Shown: in pieces, positions 15,962 through 25,679 of the stretch
How the letters are laid out: each line of letters begins with the position of its first letter
Numbering within the stretch: the stretch's first letter is position 1
Assembly: GCF_020687695.1 (NCBI RefSeq)
Contig: NZ_JAJEWL010000003.1
Coordinates: forward strand, 124,001-188,000
Origin: Pusillimonas sp. MFBS29
Lineage (GTDB): Bacteria; Pseudomonadota; Gammaproteobacteria; Burkholderiales; Burkholderiaceae_B
Direction of reading: 5' to 3'
Length of the DNA stretch: 64,000 bases
Translations under genes and position numbers: made by a program
Notes under the pieces: generated by a model
Seen by the model: the letters and a program-made list of their open reading frames with translations, nothing else
Database searches by the model: none
Told to the model about the DNA's origin: nothing

Positions 15962-16930
15962 ATGAAGACAACTGCATTAAAGAGTCTGGCAGCCGGGATC
16001 ACGATGCTGGCTGCCACGACCGCCTGGGCACAGTATCCCGACCGGCCCATCACCATGATCGTTCCGTTTCCGCCTGGTGGTGTAACGGATACCGTGGCGC
16101 GCCCCATCGCCGACGCGCTGGGCAAAGAGCTGGGACAATCCGTGGTAGTCGAGAACAAGGCCGGTGCGGGCGGTGCCATCGGTACCGGCGAGGCAGCCCG
16201 TGCCAAGCCCGATGGCTACACCATCATGCTTATGCTGTCATCCATTTCCATCCTGCCCGAAGCCGATAAGATCCTCGGTCGCAAGGCAGCGTATGAGACC
16301 ACAGATTTCAAGCCCATCGCACGCATCACCGCAGACCCTACCGTCCTGGTGGTGCCCGCAAAATCTCCCTGGTCCACAGTCGATGAGTTCGTTGAAGCTG
16401 CCCGCAAGGCACCGGGTGAGTTGAACTACGGCAGCTCAGGCATCTATGGATCCATGCACGTCCCCATGGCCATGCTGGAAAAGGACGCCGAAATCAAGAT
16501 GACCCACGTTCCTTATACCGGTGCAGGGCCGGCGGTTGCAGCGTTGCTTGGCGGCCAGGTCGACGCAATCTCTACCGGTCCTTCCAGCATTCTTCAGCAC
16601 ATCAAGGCGGGCACAGTCCGTCCTCTGGCACATTGGGGTGACAAACCCCTGAATGCGCTTCCGGATGTGCCCGGCCTGTCCGAGGCGGGCTACGATGTGA
16701 AGTTCGTCCAATGGTCGGGGATTTTCGCACCTAAGGATGTACCGGCTGACGTTATAGAACGCCTGCGCGATGCTGCCAGGAAGGTGGCAAACGATCCTGA
16801 GATTCAGAAAAAAGTACTGGCCGCAGGCAGCCCGATCGACTACATGGACGCTGATGAGTTCCAGGCATATTGGGACGCAGACGATGCCGTATTGCGAAAA
16901 GCGGTACAGGATATCGGCAAGGTAGAGTAG
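15962..16930 (+). CDS. Bug/TctC-family tripartite tricarboxylate binding protein
   Basis: This 322-aa periplasmic protein has a Sec signal peptide (cleavage after TTAWA, about residue 23). The mature N-terminus YPDRPITMIVPFPPGGVTDT is the Bug-family signature, and the ligand-loop region MTHVPYTGAGPAVAALLGGQVD lies mid-protein. Bug proteins capture carboxylates and deliver them to TctAB permeases or to sensors. No tctAB is nearby. It follows the FAH gene by 75 bases in the same direction, so it probably binds the precursor acid of that pathway. ATG 15962 follows GAGGAAG. Confidence 0.93.
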   Translation: MKTTALKSLAAGITMLAATTAWAQYPDRPITMIVPFPPGGVTDTVARPIADALGKELGQSVVVENKAGAGGAIGTGEAARAKPDGYTIMLMLSSISILPEADKILGRKAAYETTDFKPIARITADPTVLVVPAKSPWSTVDEFVEAARKAPGELNYGSSGIYGSMHVPMAMLEKDAEIKMTHVPYTGAGPAVAALLGGQVDAISTGPSSILQHIKAGTVRPLAHWGDKPLNALPDVPGLSEAGYDVKFVQWSGIFAPKDVPADVIERLRDAARKVANDPEIQKKVLAAGSPIDYMDADEFQAYWDADDAVLRKAVQDIGKVE

Positions 16931-16937
16931 CCGGCTG

Positions 16938-16971
16938 GCAGCCGCTGATCTTATTCAAATACAGCGGCTGC
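16938..16971. terminator. hairpin between convergent bug and rluE genes
   Basis: GCAGCCGCTG (16938-16947) pairs perfectly with CAGCGGCTGC (16962-16971) around a 14-base AT-rich loop. It lies just after the Bug stop codon and overlaps the last codons of rluE, so it could end transcripts from both sides. No long T run follows. Confidence 0.4.
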
Positions 16972-17565
16972 ATCCAGCTCGCGCCATTGGCCTGGCAGCA
17001 ATCCGTCCAGGCTCCATGGGCCTATCCGCACGCGCACCAGGCGCAACGTTGGCAGGCCCACTGCGGCGGTCATGCGTCGCACCTGACGATTTCGTCCTTC
17101 TTGTATCGTCAGTTCTATCCACGTGGTTGGCACACTTTTGCGAAATCGAACGGGTGGAATTCGCGGCCAGATCAGCGGCTCGGCCATTACATCGACCTGC
17201 GCCGGCAGCGTCGGCCCGTCTTTCAAAACTACGCCCTGACGCAGTTGCTGAAGTTGGTCCGGACCTGGTTCCCCTTCTACCTGAACCCAGTAGGTTTTGG
17301 CCATTTTGTGCCGGGGATCCGCAATACGTGCCTGCAAGCGGCCGTCGTTGCACAGCAAAAGCAGGCCTTCGCTGTCTCGATCCAGACGTCCAGCAGGATA
17401 GACGCCAGGTACATCAACAAAGTCTTTGAGTGTTGCACGGCCTTGATCATCGCTGAACTGGGTCAGGACATCGAACGGCTTGTTCAACATCAGCAGCCGC
17501 GGCTTGTCGACCGGTGCCCGAGCAGCACGGCGAACAGGCCGGTAAAAACGATAGTGAGTGCTCAT
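16951..17565 (-). CDS. rluE: 23S rRNA pseudouridine synthase RluE-like
   Basis: This 204-aa protein lacks an S4 domain, as expected for RluE of the RsuA family. The catalytic motif [13 protein letters not shown] (about residues 59-71) carries the nucleophilic Asp. KPFDVLTQF near the N-terminus and the C-terminal [10 protein letters not shown] are also family signatures. RluE modifies U2457 of 23S rRNA in E. coli. It is a single-gene unit, convergent with the Bug gene and divergent from the LysR gene. The 16870-17610 ORF on the other strand is a shadow of this gene. Confidence 0.9.
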   Translation of the reverse strand: MSTHYRFYRPVRRAARAPVDKPRLLMLNKPFDVLTQFSDDQGRATLKDFVDVPGVYPAGRLDRDSEGLLLLCNDGRLQARIADPRHKMAKTYWVQVEGEPGPDQLQQLRQGVVLKDGPTLPAQVDVMAEPLIWPRIPPVRFRKSVPTTWIELTIQEGRNRQVRRMTAAVGLPTLRLVRVRIGPWSLDGLLPGQWRELDAAAVFE

Positions 17566-17628
17566 AAGAAACTAAATTACCATGTCTGCCACGACTATAA
17601 TGAGTGGTAACAAGGCAGTATTTTTTCT

Positions 17629-18549
17629 ATGTCAAAAAAAATCCCTCCCATGAACCCCTTGCGGGCGTTCTACGTCGTAGCAAGGACCAAAAGCCTGACC
17701 AAAGCAGCCAAAGAGCTCCATGTGGGTCAGTCTGCAATCAGCAAACAGCTGGACGTCCTGGAAAAATACCTGGGAGTGAAACTGTTTCGCCGTGAACAAC
17801 GAGGCATCAGCCTGACAGACATAGGACAGGAACTGGGTGATCGCATCATGCCGGCCTTCGACGAGATCGCCGACGCCACACAAAGCATCATCGAACGCGG
17901 GAATGACAACAAGATACGTGTACATACCTACACGACGTTTGCTGCCAAATGGCTGATTCCCCGGCTGGAGACCTTCCACAAGCAATATCCGGAATTCACC
18001 GTACTGATCATCAACTCGGTCAGTCATGTAGACTTTGAAAAAGACCGTATCGACTTCAGCATACAGTTAGGTAGCGGAAACCAGCCCGACACCGAAGTAG
18101 ACCTGATGTTCGACGACATCATCGAACCGGTATGCAGCGCGGCCTTTCTGCAGAAACATGCTCCGGAAACCCGGTATCCCCAGGCACTTTTGCGCACGCG
18201 CTTACTGGTTTCGCATTATCGGCCCAAAGGCGAATGGGCCATGTGGGCCAAGGCACACGATTATCTGGCAGAAATCGCCGATACCCCGCAAATGAATTTC
18301 AGCAGCTCGGTCCTTACATGGCAAGCCGCTGCAGACGGCCTGGGCGTGGCCATAGGACAAGCGGCACTGCTGACCGATGACATCCAGGAAGGGAATCTGG
18401 TGTTCCCGTTCAATCAGCCTGTGAGAACAGGCCTTTCTTTTTATCTGCTTCGACCCAAGGTCCGTCGCGAAGCAAGGAAGGTAGTGCTGTTTCGCGACTG
18501 GATACTGGCCCAGGCAGCAGCAACCCGGCCTCTTTTGCCCGATTGCTGA
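17629..18549 (+). CDS. LysR-family transcriptional regulator, GcvA-like
   Basis: This 306-aa regulator has an N-terminal winged helix-turn-helix (about residues 10-68: SLTKAAKELHVGQSAISKQL, then FRREQRGISLTDIG). A periplasmic-binding-like effector domain follows, opening IRVHTYTTFAAKWLIPRL, as in the GcvA branch. It is convergent with the catabolic run ending at 18566, with only 16 bases between, and divergent from rluE. Its target is therefore unclear; the leftward catabolic genes are plausible but there is no shared promoter region. The effector is unknown. Confidence 0.92.
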   Translation: MSKKIPPMNPLRAFYVVARTKSLTKAAKELHVGQSAISKQLDVLEKYLGVKLFRREQRGISLTDIGQELGDRIMPAFDEIADATQSIIERGNDNKIRVHTYTTFAAKWLIPRLETFHKQYPEFTVLIINSVSHVDFEKDRIDFSIQLGSGNQPDTEVDLMFDDIIEPVCSAAFLQKHAPETRYPQALLRTRLLVSHYRPKGEWAMWAKAHDYLAEIADTPQMNFSSSVLTWQAAADGLGVAIGQAALLTDDIQEGNLVFPFNQPVRTGLSFYLLRPKVRREARKVVLFRDWILAQAAATRPLLPDC

Positions 18550-18565
18550 CTGCCACGGCCAGCGT

Positions 18566-20638
18566 TCAGCCGGCCTTCAAGACCAGCGCATCAACCGCCA
18601 GTACGCCCTGACCCTCTGCCAGCACCAGCATCGGGTTGACCTCGGCTTCCTGTATCTTCAGCTCCGGCCGCAGTGCCAGCATCGAAAGATTCGAGATGGC
18701 TTGCGCCAGCGCCTCGAGGTCTCCCTTCTGCTTGCCTCGTAAACCCGTTACGGTTTTCAGCATCTTGACCTCGGCAATCATTTCCCTGGCCGTCTCTACG
18801 GATACAGGTGCCAGGCGAATGCTTCTGTCACGCATGACTTCCGCCCAGATGCCACCGGCGGCCAGCATAATGATGGGACCCGCATCCGGATCGATACGGT
18901 AGCCAACCAGGACTTCCGTCATGCCCTTGAGCATGGGTTGTACCAGAATCTGATCACATAATGCGTCGGGCGCTTTCTGCTGCAGGTTCGAGCGCAAGGT
19001 CCCGAAAGCTTGCGACAAGTGCGCTGAATCGTTAATGCCCAGCACAACGCCGCCAACCTCGGTCTTGTGCGGAATCTGGGCCGAGCAGATCTTTGCGACC
19101 ACCGGATAATCGAACGGCAGGCTCGCGCTATCTGCACTCAAGGGAACTGTGACGTAATCAGCATGAGGCACCTGCAAGCTGTCCAGCACTTCATAAGCCT
19201 GTGCTTCGCTTAAGGTATGTGCATCGGCACCTTCGGGAATCTTTGCATCGGCAGACGCAGACGGTTCACGTCGCGCCCAAACAGCGGCAATCGCATCCGC
19301 GCAGGTTTCTGGCGTACGGAAGCAGGGAATGCCTGCCTGAGTCAATGTGCCCAGCGCTTCAGGCGCATCGGGTACCAGCATGACTGCGAGCGGTTTAGCC
19401 GAGTTTGTAAACTCCAGGATGGGCTTCACAGCCAGCTCCGGATGCAGCCGTGCCGACGACCCCACAACGGCAACAACCATATCAAACTCGGGCGCTTCCA
19501 GCATTATCTCCAATGCTTTCTTCATGACCTCGTACTTGGTACCCGCCAGGGTCAGGTCAAGAATGCGGCCCGCTGATCCAGGAATCTGCGCCTCTTTCAG
19601 CTTGCGCTGCGTTTCTTCAGACACTGACTGCACGGTTACATCGCGCATACCGAGCTGATCGACAACCATGGCCGCACCACCACCGGTGGTTGCCACCACG
19701 CCAACAGTCTTTTGCGACGGCCGCGATTTGGCTACACCTTGCGCCAGAGGCATGACCTCGAACAGCGTCTCGAGCATTTCGACGCGCACCATACCCAGGT
19801 CTTTCAGGAATGCATCGGCGATATCGTCTTCACCAGCCAGGGCGCCCGTATGCGTGGCAGCCATTTCAGCTGCGGCGCTTGACCGGCCAAGCTTATAAGC
19901 AATAACCGGCTTGCCCCGACGCGCGGCCTCGAGCGCAAACGCCTTGAGCTTGTCGCCATGACGCAAGCTTTCAAGAAACAGCACGTAACCCTCGATAGCC
20001 GGATCATCGAGCGTGGACATGCAGATATCACCCACGCACAAATCAACTTCGCTACCAACTGACACCAGCCCTGCAAAACCCACCCCGCGCGCCTTGCCGC
20101 GAGACACCAATGCCCCAATCATGCTGCCGCTATGCGACGCAACGAAGATTTTGCCTTTTGGCACACCGGGTTCAGCGAACGCTGCATTGGCGGTCAGGAC
20201 CAGGCCATTGCCGGGATTCACCACACCAAGGCTGCTAGGGCCCAGTATCCGTATGCCGGTTGCTGCAGCGATCTCGCGAAGCTCATTCTCGCGCTGAACG
20301 CCCTCTTCACCCGACTCCGAGAACCCGGCAGCCAGAATCGTGACGAGTTTCACACCAAGCTGCGCGCTCTCCCTGACGGCGGGAACGACCGTGTCGGTAG
20401 GCGACAGTATGAATACATGCTCGGGCACTTCGGGTAAAGCGCTCAGGCTAGGCCAGGCTTTTTCGCCTTGCACCTGGCTACGGTTAGGATTGATGGGATA
20501 GATTCTTCCGGCATAGCCCGAATTGCGCAAAAACTGCAGGGGACGCCCACCTGTCTTGCCCGGGTCATCCGACACCCCCAGCAAAGCGATACTTTGTGGA
20601 TACAGTAGAGCCTGCTCCAAACGCTCATTGATAGACAT
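18566..20638 (-). CDS. NDP-forming acyl-CoA synthetase (acetate-CoA ligase family)
   Basis: This protein of about 690 aa has the fused domain order of ADP-forming acyl-CoA synthetases: CoA-binding Rossmann domain (about 10-135, IALLGVSDDPGKTGGRPLQF), succinyl-CoA-ligase-like domains (about 145-450, FVASHSGSMIGALVSRG) and a C-terminal ATP-grasp (about 475-690, PVVAKICSAQIPHKTEVGGV). The reaction is acid + CoA + NTP to acyl-CoA + NDP + phosphate; it is reversible. I favour ATG 20638, preceded by GAGG at six bases. ATGs 20650 and 20644 also exist, and 20650 overlaps the stop of the acyl-CoA dehydrogenase gene (ATGA), implying coupling. The substrate is likely a short acid of the same pathway. 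Confidence 0.9.
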   Translation of the reverse strand: MSINERLEQALLYPQSIALLGVSDDPGKTGGRPLQFLRNSGYAGRIYPINPNRSQVQGEKAWPSLSALPEVPEHVFILSPTDTVVPAVRESAQLGVKLVTILAAGFSESGEEGVQRENELREIAAATGIRILGPSSLGVVNPGNGLVLTANAAFAEPGVPKGKIFVASHSGSMIGALVSRGKARGVGFAGLVSVGSEVDLCVGDICMSTLDDPAIEGYVLFLESLRHGDKLKAFALEAARRGKPVIAYKLGRSSAAAEMAATHTGALAGEDDIADAFLKDLGMVRVEMLETLFEVMPLAQGVAKSRPSQKTVGVVATTGGGAAMVVDQLGMRDVTVQSVSEETQRKLKEAQIPGSAGRILDLTLAGTKYEVMKKALEIMLEAPEFDMVVAVVGSSARLHPELAVKPILEFTNSAKPLAVMLVPDAPEALGTLTQAGIPCFRTPETCADAIAAVWARREPSASADAKIPEGADAHTLSEAQAYEVLDSLQVPHADYVTVPLSADSASLPFDYPVVAKICSAQIPHKTEVGGVVLGINDSAHLSQAFGTLRSNLQQKAPDALCDQILVQPMLKGMTEVLVGYRIDPDAGPIIMLAAGGIWAEVMRDRSIRLAPVSVETAREMIAEVKMLKTVTGLRGKQKGDLEALAQAISNLSMLALRPELKIQEAEVNPMLVLAEGQGVLAVDALVLKAG

Positions 20639-20646
20639 GTTCATCC

Positions 20647-21810
20647 TCATGCCGCAGGTGCTTTGGGAGCACGCTGTGAGAACGAACGACCAAAAACCCC
20701 TTCCGCAATTCTGTTCTTCAGGACTTCAATGGAGCCACCCGCGATCATCCAGCCGCGAGTGCGGCGTACACAGTACTCCACCAGAGCCTCCTGGCTGAAC
20801 CCCATACCACCCATGACCTGCATTGCATCGTTCGAAACTTCCCATCCTGCCAGGTTGCAGGCCAGCTTCGCCATGGCCGTGCTTTGCGCCGAGGGCAAAC
20901 CCTCTTCACCTTCAAGAGCGGCCTTATACAAAAGCAACTGTGCCTGCTCGAGCTTCATCCACATTTCCGCAAACTTCCATTGCAGGCCCTGGAACTCGCA
21001 AAGCTCACGACCAAACTGCTTGCGGACCATGGCATGCTCTCTGGCCGCGTTGAAGGCGTAGCGGCCCAAGGCCAGCGCACGGGAAGCATTCCCGAGGCGT
21101 TCGACGTTGAATCCGGAAATCTGTTTCTTGAACCCGCCCGGGCCTAAAAGCAGATTCTCTTTTGGAACACGACAATTATCGAAGTACAGCTGAGACCACT
21201 GTTCGCCGTTCATGAAGTTCGACGGCGTGCCCACTTCAAAGCCCGGCGTACCGCGCTCGATCAGTATGGAACCTATGCCTCCTACGCCCGGGCCGAACCG
21301 GACATAAATAAGGAATAACTCAGCTTCGGGGCTGTGCGTGGAGAAAATCTTGCTGCCATTCACGATGTAATGATCACCGTCCAGTACAGCCGACGTCTTC
21401 AGGTCGGTCACCGCGGAACCCGCGTCGGGCTCGGTCATCCCCAGAGAGATCAGTTTTCTGCCCGCCAGCAAATCAGGCAGAAAGCGTTCCTTTTGCTCTT
21501 TGGTGGCATACTCGACGAACGTACGAATAGGCCCGAAGTTACCCGCTTGCACGATGTCGCCGCTCTTTGGGCATGCTAGCGCAATCTGCTGTATCGCCAG
21601 CACGGCATGCATCAAGGATCCACCCTGGCCTCCGTCTTCTTCTGGAAACACAATGCCCAGCAAGCCCTGCTCGGCCAGCATTTGAGCCGTTTCCCATGGG
21701 TAGCTGCCTGAATGAGCCCGCTCGAGTGCGCCGGGGGCCAGCTTGTCTTGCGCGAATCGCGCCACGCTATCAGAAAATGCCTGATACTCTTCCGAAAGAT
21801 TGAAATCCAT
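20647..21810 (-). CDS. acyl-CoA dehydrogenase
   Basis: This 387-aa flavoenzyme has the acyl-CoA dehydrogenase layout: N-terminal helical domain, middle beta domain (LGMTEPDAGSAVTDLKTSA, near 135-153) and C-terminal helical domain. The C-terminal RTRGWMIAGGSIEVLKNRIA occupies the segment where MCAD-type enzymes read YEGT with the catalytic Glu. Here that Glu is Gly, as in the many relatives that read GGT, so the base must lie elsewhere. It would oxidise an acyl-CoA made by the adjacent ligase. Its stop overlaps the possible upstream start of the ligase gene. A 142-base gap precedes it, enough for its own promoter. Confidence 0.93.
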   Translation of the reverse strand: MDFNLSEEYQAFSDSVARFAQDKLAPGALERAHSGSYPWETAQMLAEQGLLGIVFPEEDGGQGGSLMHAVLAIQQIALACPKSGDIVQAGNFGPIRTFVEYATKEQKERFLPDLLAGRKLISLGMTEPDAGSAVTDLKTSAVLDGDHYIVNGSKIFSTHSPEAELFLIYVRFGPGVGGIGSILIERGTPGFEVGTPSNFMNGEQWSQLYFDNCRVPKENLLLGPGGFKKQISGFNVERLGNASRALALGRYAFNAAREHAMVRKQFGRELCEFQGLQWKFAEMWMKLEQAQLLLYKAALEGEEGLPSAQSTAMAKLACNLAGWEVSNDAMQVMGGMGFSQEALVEYCVRRTRGWMIAGGSIEVLKNRIAEGVFGRSFSQRAPKAPAA

Positions 21811-21952
21811 GATGATCCGCTAGAAAGAATTAGTTCATTGATATGGTTATCTTAGGCTTGGTAAGGTGCCGGTAGTTCTGCCAATAACGGCTCCAAATAT
21901 GCCAAAAAAACATATCAGAAATAAAAATGCATACCTTGTCAGGCTCACGTGC

Positions 21953-23296
21953 CTAAACCTTGCCGCACAGGTCGTCCAGGCTTGCGCTGCGATTCAGGCT
22001 CCATAATTTCTGGCTGACAAACGCCGTCCGGGTATTGCCCAGCACAGGCTCGACAAGCTCGTTGAATTTTTCCTGAAGCTCTGCATCAGACAAGGGCATA
22101 TCCGGATCGCCCTTGCGAGTAGGTTGCACAGCCTCGAAAGTTTTTCCGTCAACGGTTTCAAGGAAAACCCGTGCCGCGCGCTGACCCGGAAATGCGGTAT
22201 CAAATACCGGATCGACAGCCAGTTCTATTCGGGACATCAGCGACCGCAAACCAGGGTCTGCCAGACGCTCATCGCTGAACGCAGCCAGCCGGACACTGCC
22301 ATGCGTCAAGGCTGTGGCCACGACAAAAGGAATGCTGAACCGTGCCTCGGCAGCCGTGGCCGGCGAAGGATTCCCGGCAACATCAAGCGCCGGCCCATAC
22401 GTAGATACGACGACGCGCCGTACCTGCCCGGGTTCAATATTGTGCTGGCCCCTCAGGACAATGGCACCATCGATCGGCGCAAAAGTATGGCCGCAGCACG
22501 CATGGTTCTTGAACGTGACCGAGCAAATATTGTACGTATCGTGAATGTCGGCAAGCACTTCCTGCCAGTCGGGGTCATTGCTCATGGCCCGCCCCATGCC
22601 AAACTCGCCTTCCAGTACATCAAGCGAGCCGGTCATGCCCTGTGCCGCACCCATCGCCGCCAGCAACCCTGCTTCTGCAGCCCGGCCCGAATGCAATGGT
22701 TTGGACATGGAGTCCATCTTGAACGCCTGTTGCAGGCCTGCGGCAAAGGTTGCCGCAGTAGCCAGCGCATGGGCGAATTCTTCTGCATTCAGCTTGAGCA
22801 AAAGCGCGCCGGCCGCTGCTGACCCGAACACACCAACGGTGCCTGTGTTATGCCAGAACTTATAGTGGTCACGACCCAAAGCCTTGCCAATGCGAGTGGA
22901 GATCTCGTAGCCCGCAATGACTGCCCTGAGGAAATCTTCTCCGTTGGCCTTCAGATGCTGCGCCAGTGCAAGGGCGGCGGATATGGTGGGCGCGCCGGGA
23001 TGATAAATGGCGTATTTATAGATATCGTCAACTTCAGCTGCATGCGATGCAGTTCCATTGATCAGCGCTGCGGCCCGTACATTTGCACTTTGCCCCAGGG
23101 CCAGCAGCGCGCTTCCCGTATCAAGCTCATCGGAAAGCGCTGCCTGCAGCTTGGTCGTAACTTGCATGACCGAGCCAGGAATAAGCGCGGCGTACCAGTC
23201 AATGACCGCGCGTCTGGCATGGTGCAACACCTCATCCGGCAGGCTCTTCTGCGCCAAACCCGCACCGTAACTGGCAAAGGCTTCACAAACGTACAT
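21953..23296 (-). CDS. MmgE/PrpD family protein
   Basis: This 447-aa protein has the MmgE/PrpD fold found in 2-methylcitrate dehydratase and cis-aconitate decarboxylase. Typical segments are ALINGTASHAAEVDD (near residues 78-92), DHYKFWHNTGTVGVFGSAAA (near 145-164) and MDSMSKPLHSGRAAEAG. I chose ATG 23296 because AGAGGAAAG lies directly upstream; the ORF opens further to 23377 but that would enter the downstream half of the neighbour's spacer. Substrate is probably a branched or tricarboxylic acid (inference). It is third in the leftward run after the aldehyde and beta-hydroxyacid dehydrogenases. Confidence 0.9.
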   Translation of the reverse strand: MYVCEAFASYGAGLAQKSLPDEVLHHARRAVIDWYAALIPGSVMQVTTKLQAALSDELDTGSALLALGQSANVRAAALINGTASHAAEVDDIYKYAIYHPGAPTISAALALAQHLKANGEDFLRAVIAGYEISTRIGKALGRDHYKFWHNTGTVGVFGSAAAGALLLKLNAEEFAHALATAATFAAGLQQAFKMDSMSKPLHSGRAAEAGLLAAMGAAQGMTGSLDVLEGEFGMGRAMSNDPDWQEVLADIHDTYNICSVTFKNHACCGHTFAPIDGAIVLRGQHNIEPGQVRRVVVSTYGPALDVAGNPSPATAAEARFSIPFVVATALTHGSVRLAAFSDERLADPGLRSLMSRIELAVDPVFDTAFPGQRAARVFLETVDGKTFEAVQPTRKGDPDMPLSDAELQEKFNELVEPVLGNTRTAFVSQKLWSLNRSASLDDLCGKV

Positions 23297-23360
23297 GACT
23301 TTCCTCTTTTTAAAAACTTGATTCGGTGACGCTCCAGACCAGAACGCCACCATCGGCTTG

Positions 23361-24236
23361 CTACACAGCGTTTGCAATCACCTTGTACATTACCGGGTAG
23401 TAGTTGTCGCCATAACCGGCATCAACCGCCTTTTTCAACTTTTTCGCGGTCACTGCAGTCAGGTCGTCGTCGACGCGCACTGAAGCAGAAAGCGCCAGTG
23501 CCAGGTTCAAATCCTTCAGTGCATAAGAGGCAGAAAACATTTTTTCCGGGAACACATCCTTGGCGAGGTAGTCAGCACCGGTAAGCTTCAGACCGAACGA
23601 CGCAGCTGAACCCAATCCCAGTACGTAAGCCAGCTGATCTTTCGAGACACCCGCCTTTTCCGATATGGCAAAGGCATTGGCCAGCGCATGGACGGTATTG
23701 ATCAGAACCATATTGTTCATGGACTTGACGACCTGGCCGGCACCGGTCGGGCCACAAAGCACAACATCACTACCCATGCAATCCAGATACGGCTTCAGCC
23801 CGTCGAACTGATCCTGCTCGGCACCGACGGTGATCAGCAAGGTTCCGCTCTGGGCAGCGGCCCGGCTGCGGGCCACCGGTGCATCAATGAGCTGAACTCC
23901 TTGCTCCTTAAGCCGGGCGGCAAGCTTGCGCGTGCGCTCGAGATCGCTCGTGCTCATGTCGACGATGGTTTTCAGCGGACCAGGTTGCGCCAGCAAGCCC
24001 TGTTCCAGACACACCTGCTCCACCTCGTTGATCGAAGGCAGTGACAAGAACACGATTTCTGCCCGCAAGGCAATTTCAGACACGCTGCTGGCTATCACAC
24101 CAAAGGAAGACAGCGCGCACACATTATTCATGTCAAGGTCAGTTGCCAGAACCTCACAGCCTGATTTCGTGGCCAGGTTCCTGCACATGCCCGCGCCCAT
24201 TGCGCCCAGGCCAATAAATCCCAAAGTCGGCTTCAT
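23361..24236 (-). CDS. NAD(P)-dependent beta-hydroxyacid dehydrogenase (HIBADH family)
   Basis: This 291-aa oxidoreductase has an N-terminal Rossmann motif GFIGLGAMGAGMCRNL, the substrate-site segment DAPVARSRAAAQSGTL (near 117-132) and the catalytic Lys in GQVVKSMNNM (near 165). The C-terminal domain is all-helical. Members oxidise 3-hydroxyisobutyrate, or reduce tartronate or glyoxylate semialdehydes. The usual motif DAPVSGG is DAPVARS here, so the substrate may differ. ATG 24236 overlaps the aldehyde dehydrogenase stop (ATGA) and has an AGGGAGGG ribosome-binding site, so the two products are probably made together: hydroxyacid to semialdehyde to acid. Confidence 0.91.
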   Translation of the reverse strand: MKPTLGFIGLGAMGAGMCRNLATKSGCEVLATDLDMNNVCALSSFGVIASSVSEIALRAEIVFLSLPSINEVEQVCLEQGLLAQPGPLKTIVDMSTSDLERTRKLAARLKEQGVQLIDAPVARSRAAAQSGTLLITVGAEQDQFDGLKPYLDCMGSDVVLCGPTGAGQVVKSMNNMVLINTVHALANAFAISEKAGVSKDQLAYVLGLGSAASFGLKLTGADYLAKDVFPEKMFSASYALKDLNLALALSASVRVDDDLTAVTAKKLKKAVDAGYGDNYYPVMYKVIANAV

Positions 24237-25663
24237 ACCAACCCTCCCTGGCGAACGCACTTCACACGGAGAAATTCACGCAGGCCTTCCACACCGCCCT
24301 CGGAGCCCAGACCGCTATCCTTGTAGCCACCGAATGGCGTTTCCGGCAGCGATGCCTGCAGCTCATTGATGCAAACGACGCCGCTCTGGATCTCATTGGC
24401 GAATCGGTAAGCCAGTTTCATATTGTTGGTGAAGGCATACGCAGCCAGACCGAAAGGCAGGGCATTCGCTTCGGAGACCGCTTCATCAGCGGTCTCTATG
24501 GGTATCATCAAGGCGACCGGGCCGAAAGGCTCTATACGGCAAACATCGGCAGCCTTGTCTTGCAGGGCAAGTACGGTCGGCTTATAAAAGTAGCCCGGCC
24601 CTTCGACTGGACTGCCACCTGCAAGCAGGGAGGCTCCCGACTCAACGGCATTGCGCACCAGACCATCGATTGCGTTCAGGCGCCGCTGATTTTTCAGAGG
24701 GCCCATCTGGGCCTTTGCATCAAGCGGATCCATGACGCGCACATTATTGGCGTGCTCCACAAACCGCTCACAAAATGCTTCGAAAATGTCTTTATGAACA
24801 AGAAAGCGCGTGGGCGATGTACATACCTGGCCGGCATTGCGATACTTGGTCGCCACACATGCCGCCGCTACCTTATCGATATCGACATCGTTCCAGACGA
24901 CAACCGGTGCGTGCCCGCCCAGCTCCAGCGTGGCTTTTTTCATGTGCAGGGCTGCCTTGGCACCCAACTGCTTGCCGACATCGGTTCCACCCGTGAAGGT
25001 GATCATGGATACCTGCGGTGATGTGCAGAGCTGATCTGCAATGGCAGCAGGGTCACCAAACACCATATTTACAGTGCCTTGAGGCAGACCCGCACGCTCT
25101 ATCGCCTGGGCAATAAGCAGTGCGACACCGATAGTTTCCTCGGACGGCTTAAGCACAATGGTGCAACCCGCGGCAAGGGCGGCACTGATCTTGCGCGAAG
25201 GGGTGATGGCAGGCGCATTCCACCCTGAAAAGCCGCCCACAACCCCGTAGGGCTCCAGCTGCGCCAGCTGCTGTATGCCGGCCGATCGCGCAGGAATAAC
25301 GCGACCATACAGGCGCCGGGCTTCTTCAGCCGCCCACTCGAACATCTCGGCCGCAACATCAACCTCTTTTTGGGCTTCAGACAAAGGCTTGCCAAGCTCG
25401 GCGGTAATCTGGCTGGCCAACTGGTCCCGATCAAGGCGCATCTCTTGCGCTACTTTGCGCAGCAACTCCGACCTTACCGTCGGGCCGGTTTTGCGCCATG
25501 AGGCAAACGCAAGATTCGCGCATTCAATGGCTTGCTCAACGTCGCTCTGCGAAGCAGCTCGGTAGCGTCCGATCTCTTGTCCGGTAGCAGGTGAAATAAC
25601 CGGCAGCTCGACATCACCGGTGCCGCTGCAGAACTTTCCATTAATGTATTGTGAGTACTTCAT
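24233..25663 (-). CDS. NAD(P)-dependent aldehyde dehydrogenase
   Basis: This 476-aa enzyme matches the succinate-semialdehyde dehydrogenase-like branch of the ALDH superfamily. Visible are the cofactor segment TFTGGTDVGKQLG (near 222-234), the catalytic Glu in TLELGGHAPVVVW (near 247-259) and the catalytic Cys in NAGQVCTSPTRF (near 280-291). The C-terminus has TPFGGYKDSGLGSEGG. It probably oxidises a semialdehyde to the acid activated by the NDP-forming ligase of the same run. It starts 16 bases downstream of the Bug gene. Confidence 0.94.
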   Translation of the reverse strand: MKYSQYINGKFCSGTGDVELPVISPATGQEIGRYRAASQSDVEQAIECANLAFASWRKTGPTVRSELLRKVAQEMRLDRDQLASQITAELGKPLSEAQKEVDVAAEMFEWAAEEARRLYGRVIPARSAGIQQLAQLEPYGVVGGFSGWNAPAITPSRKISAALAAGCTIVLKPSEETIGVALLIAQAIERAGLPQGTVNMVFGDPAAIADQLCTSPQVSMITFTGGTDVGKQLGAKAALHMKKATLELGGHAPVVVWNDVDIDKVAAACVATKYRNAGQVCTSPTRFLVHKDIFEAFCERFVEHANNVRVMDPLDAKAQMGPLKNQRRLNAIDGLVRNAVESGASLLAGGSPVEGPGYFYKPTVLALQDKAADVCRIEPFGPVALMIPIETADEAVSEANALPFGLAAYAFTNNMKLAYRFANEIQSGVVCINELQASLPETPFGGYKDSGLGSEGGVEGLREFLRVKCVRQGGLV

Positions 25664-25679
25664 ATTCCTGGCTCCAACC

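Noticed and set aside
16870-17610. 246-codon plus-strand frame over rluE
   Set aside because: Antisense to a well-supported pseudouridine synthase; no domain.
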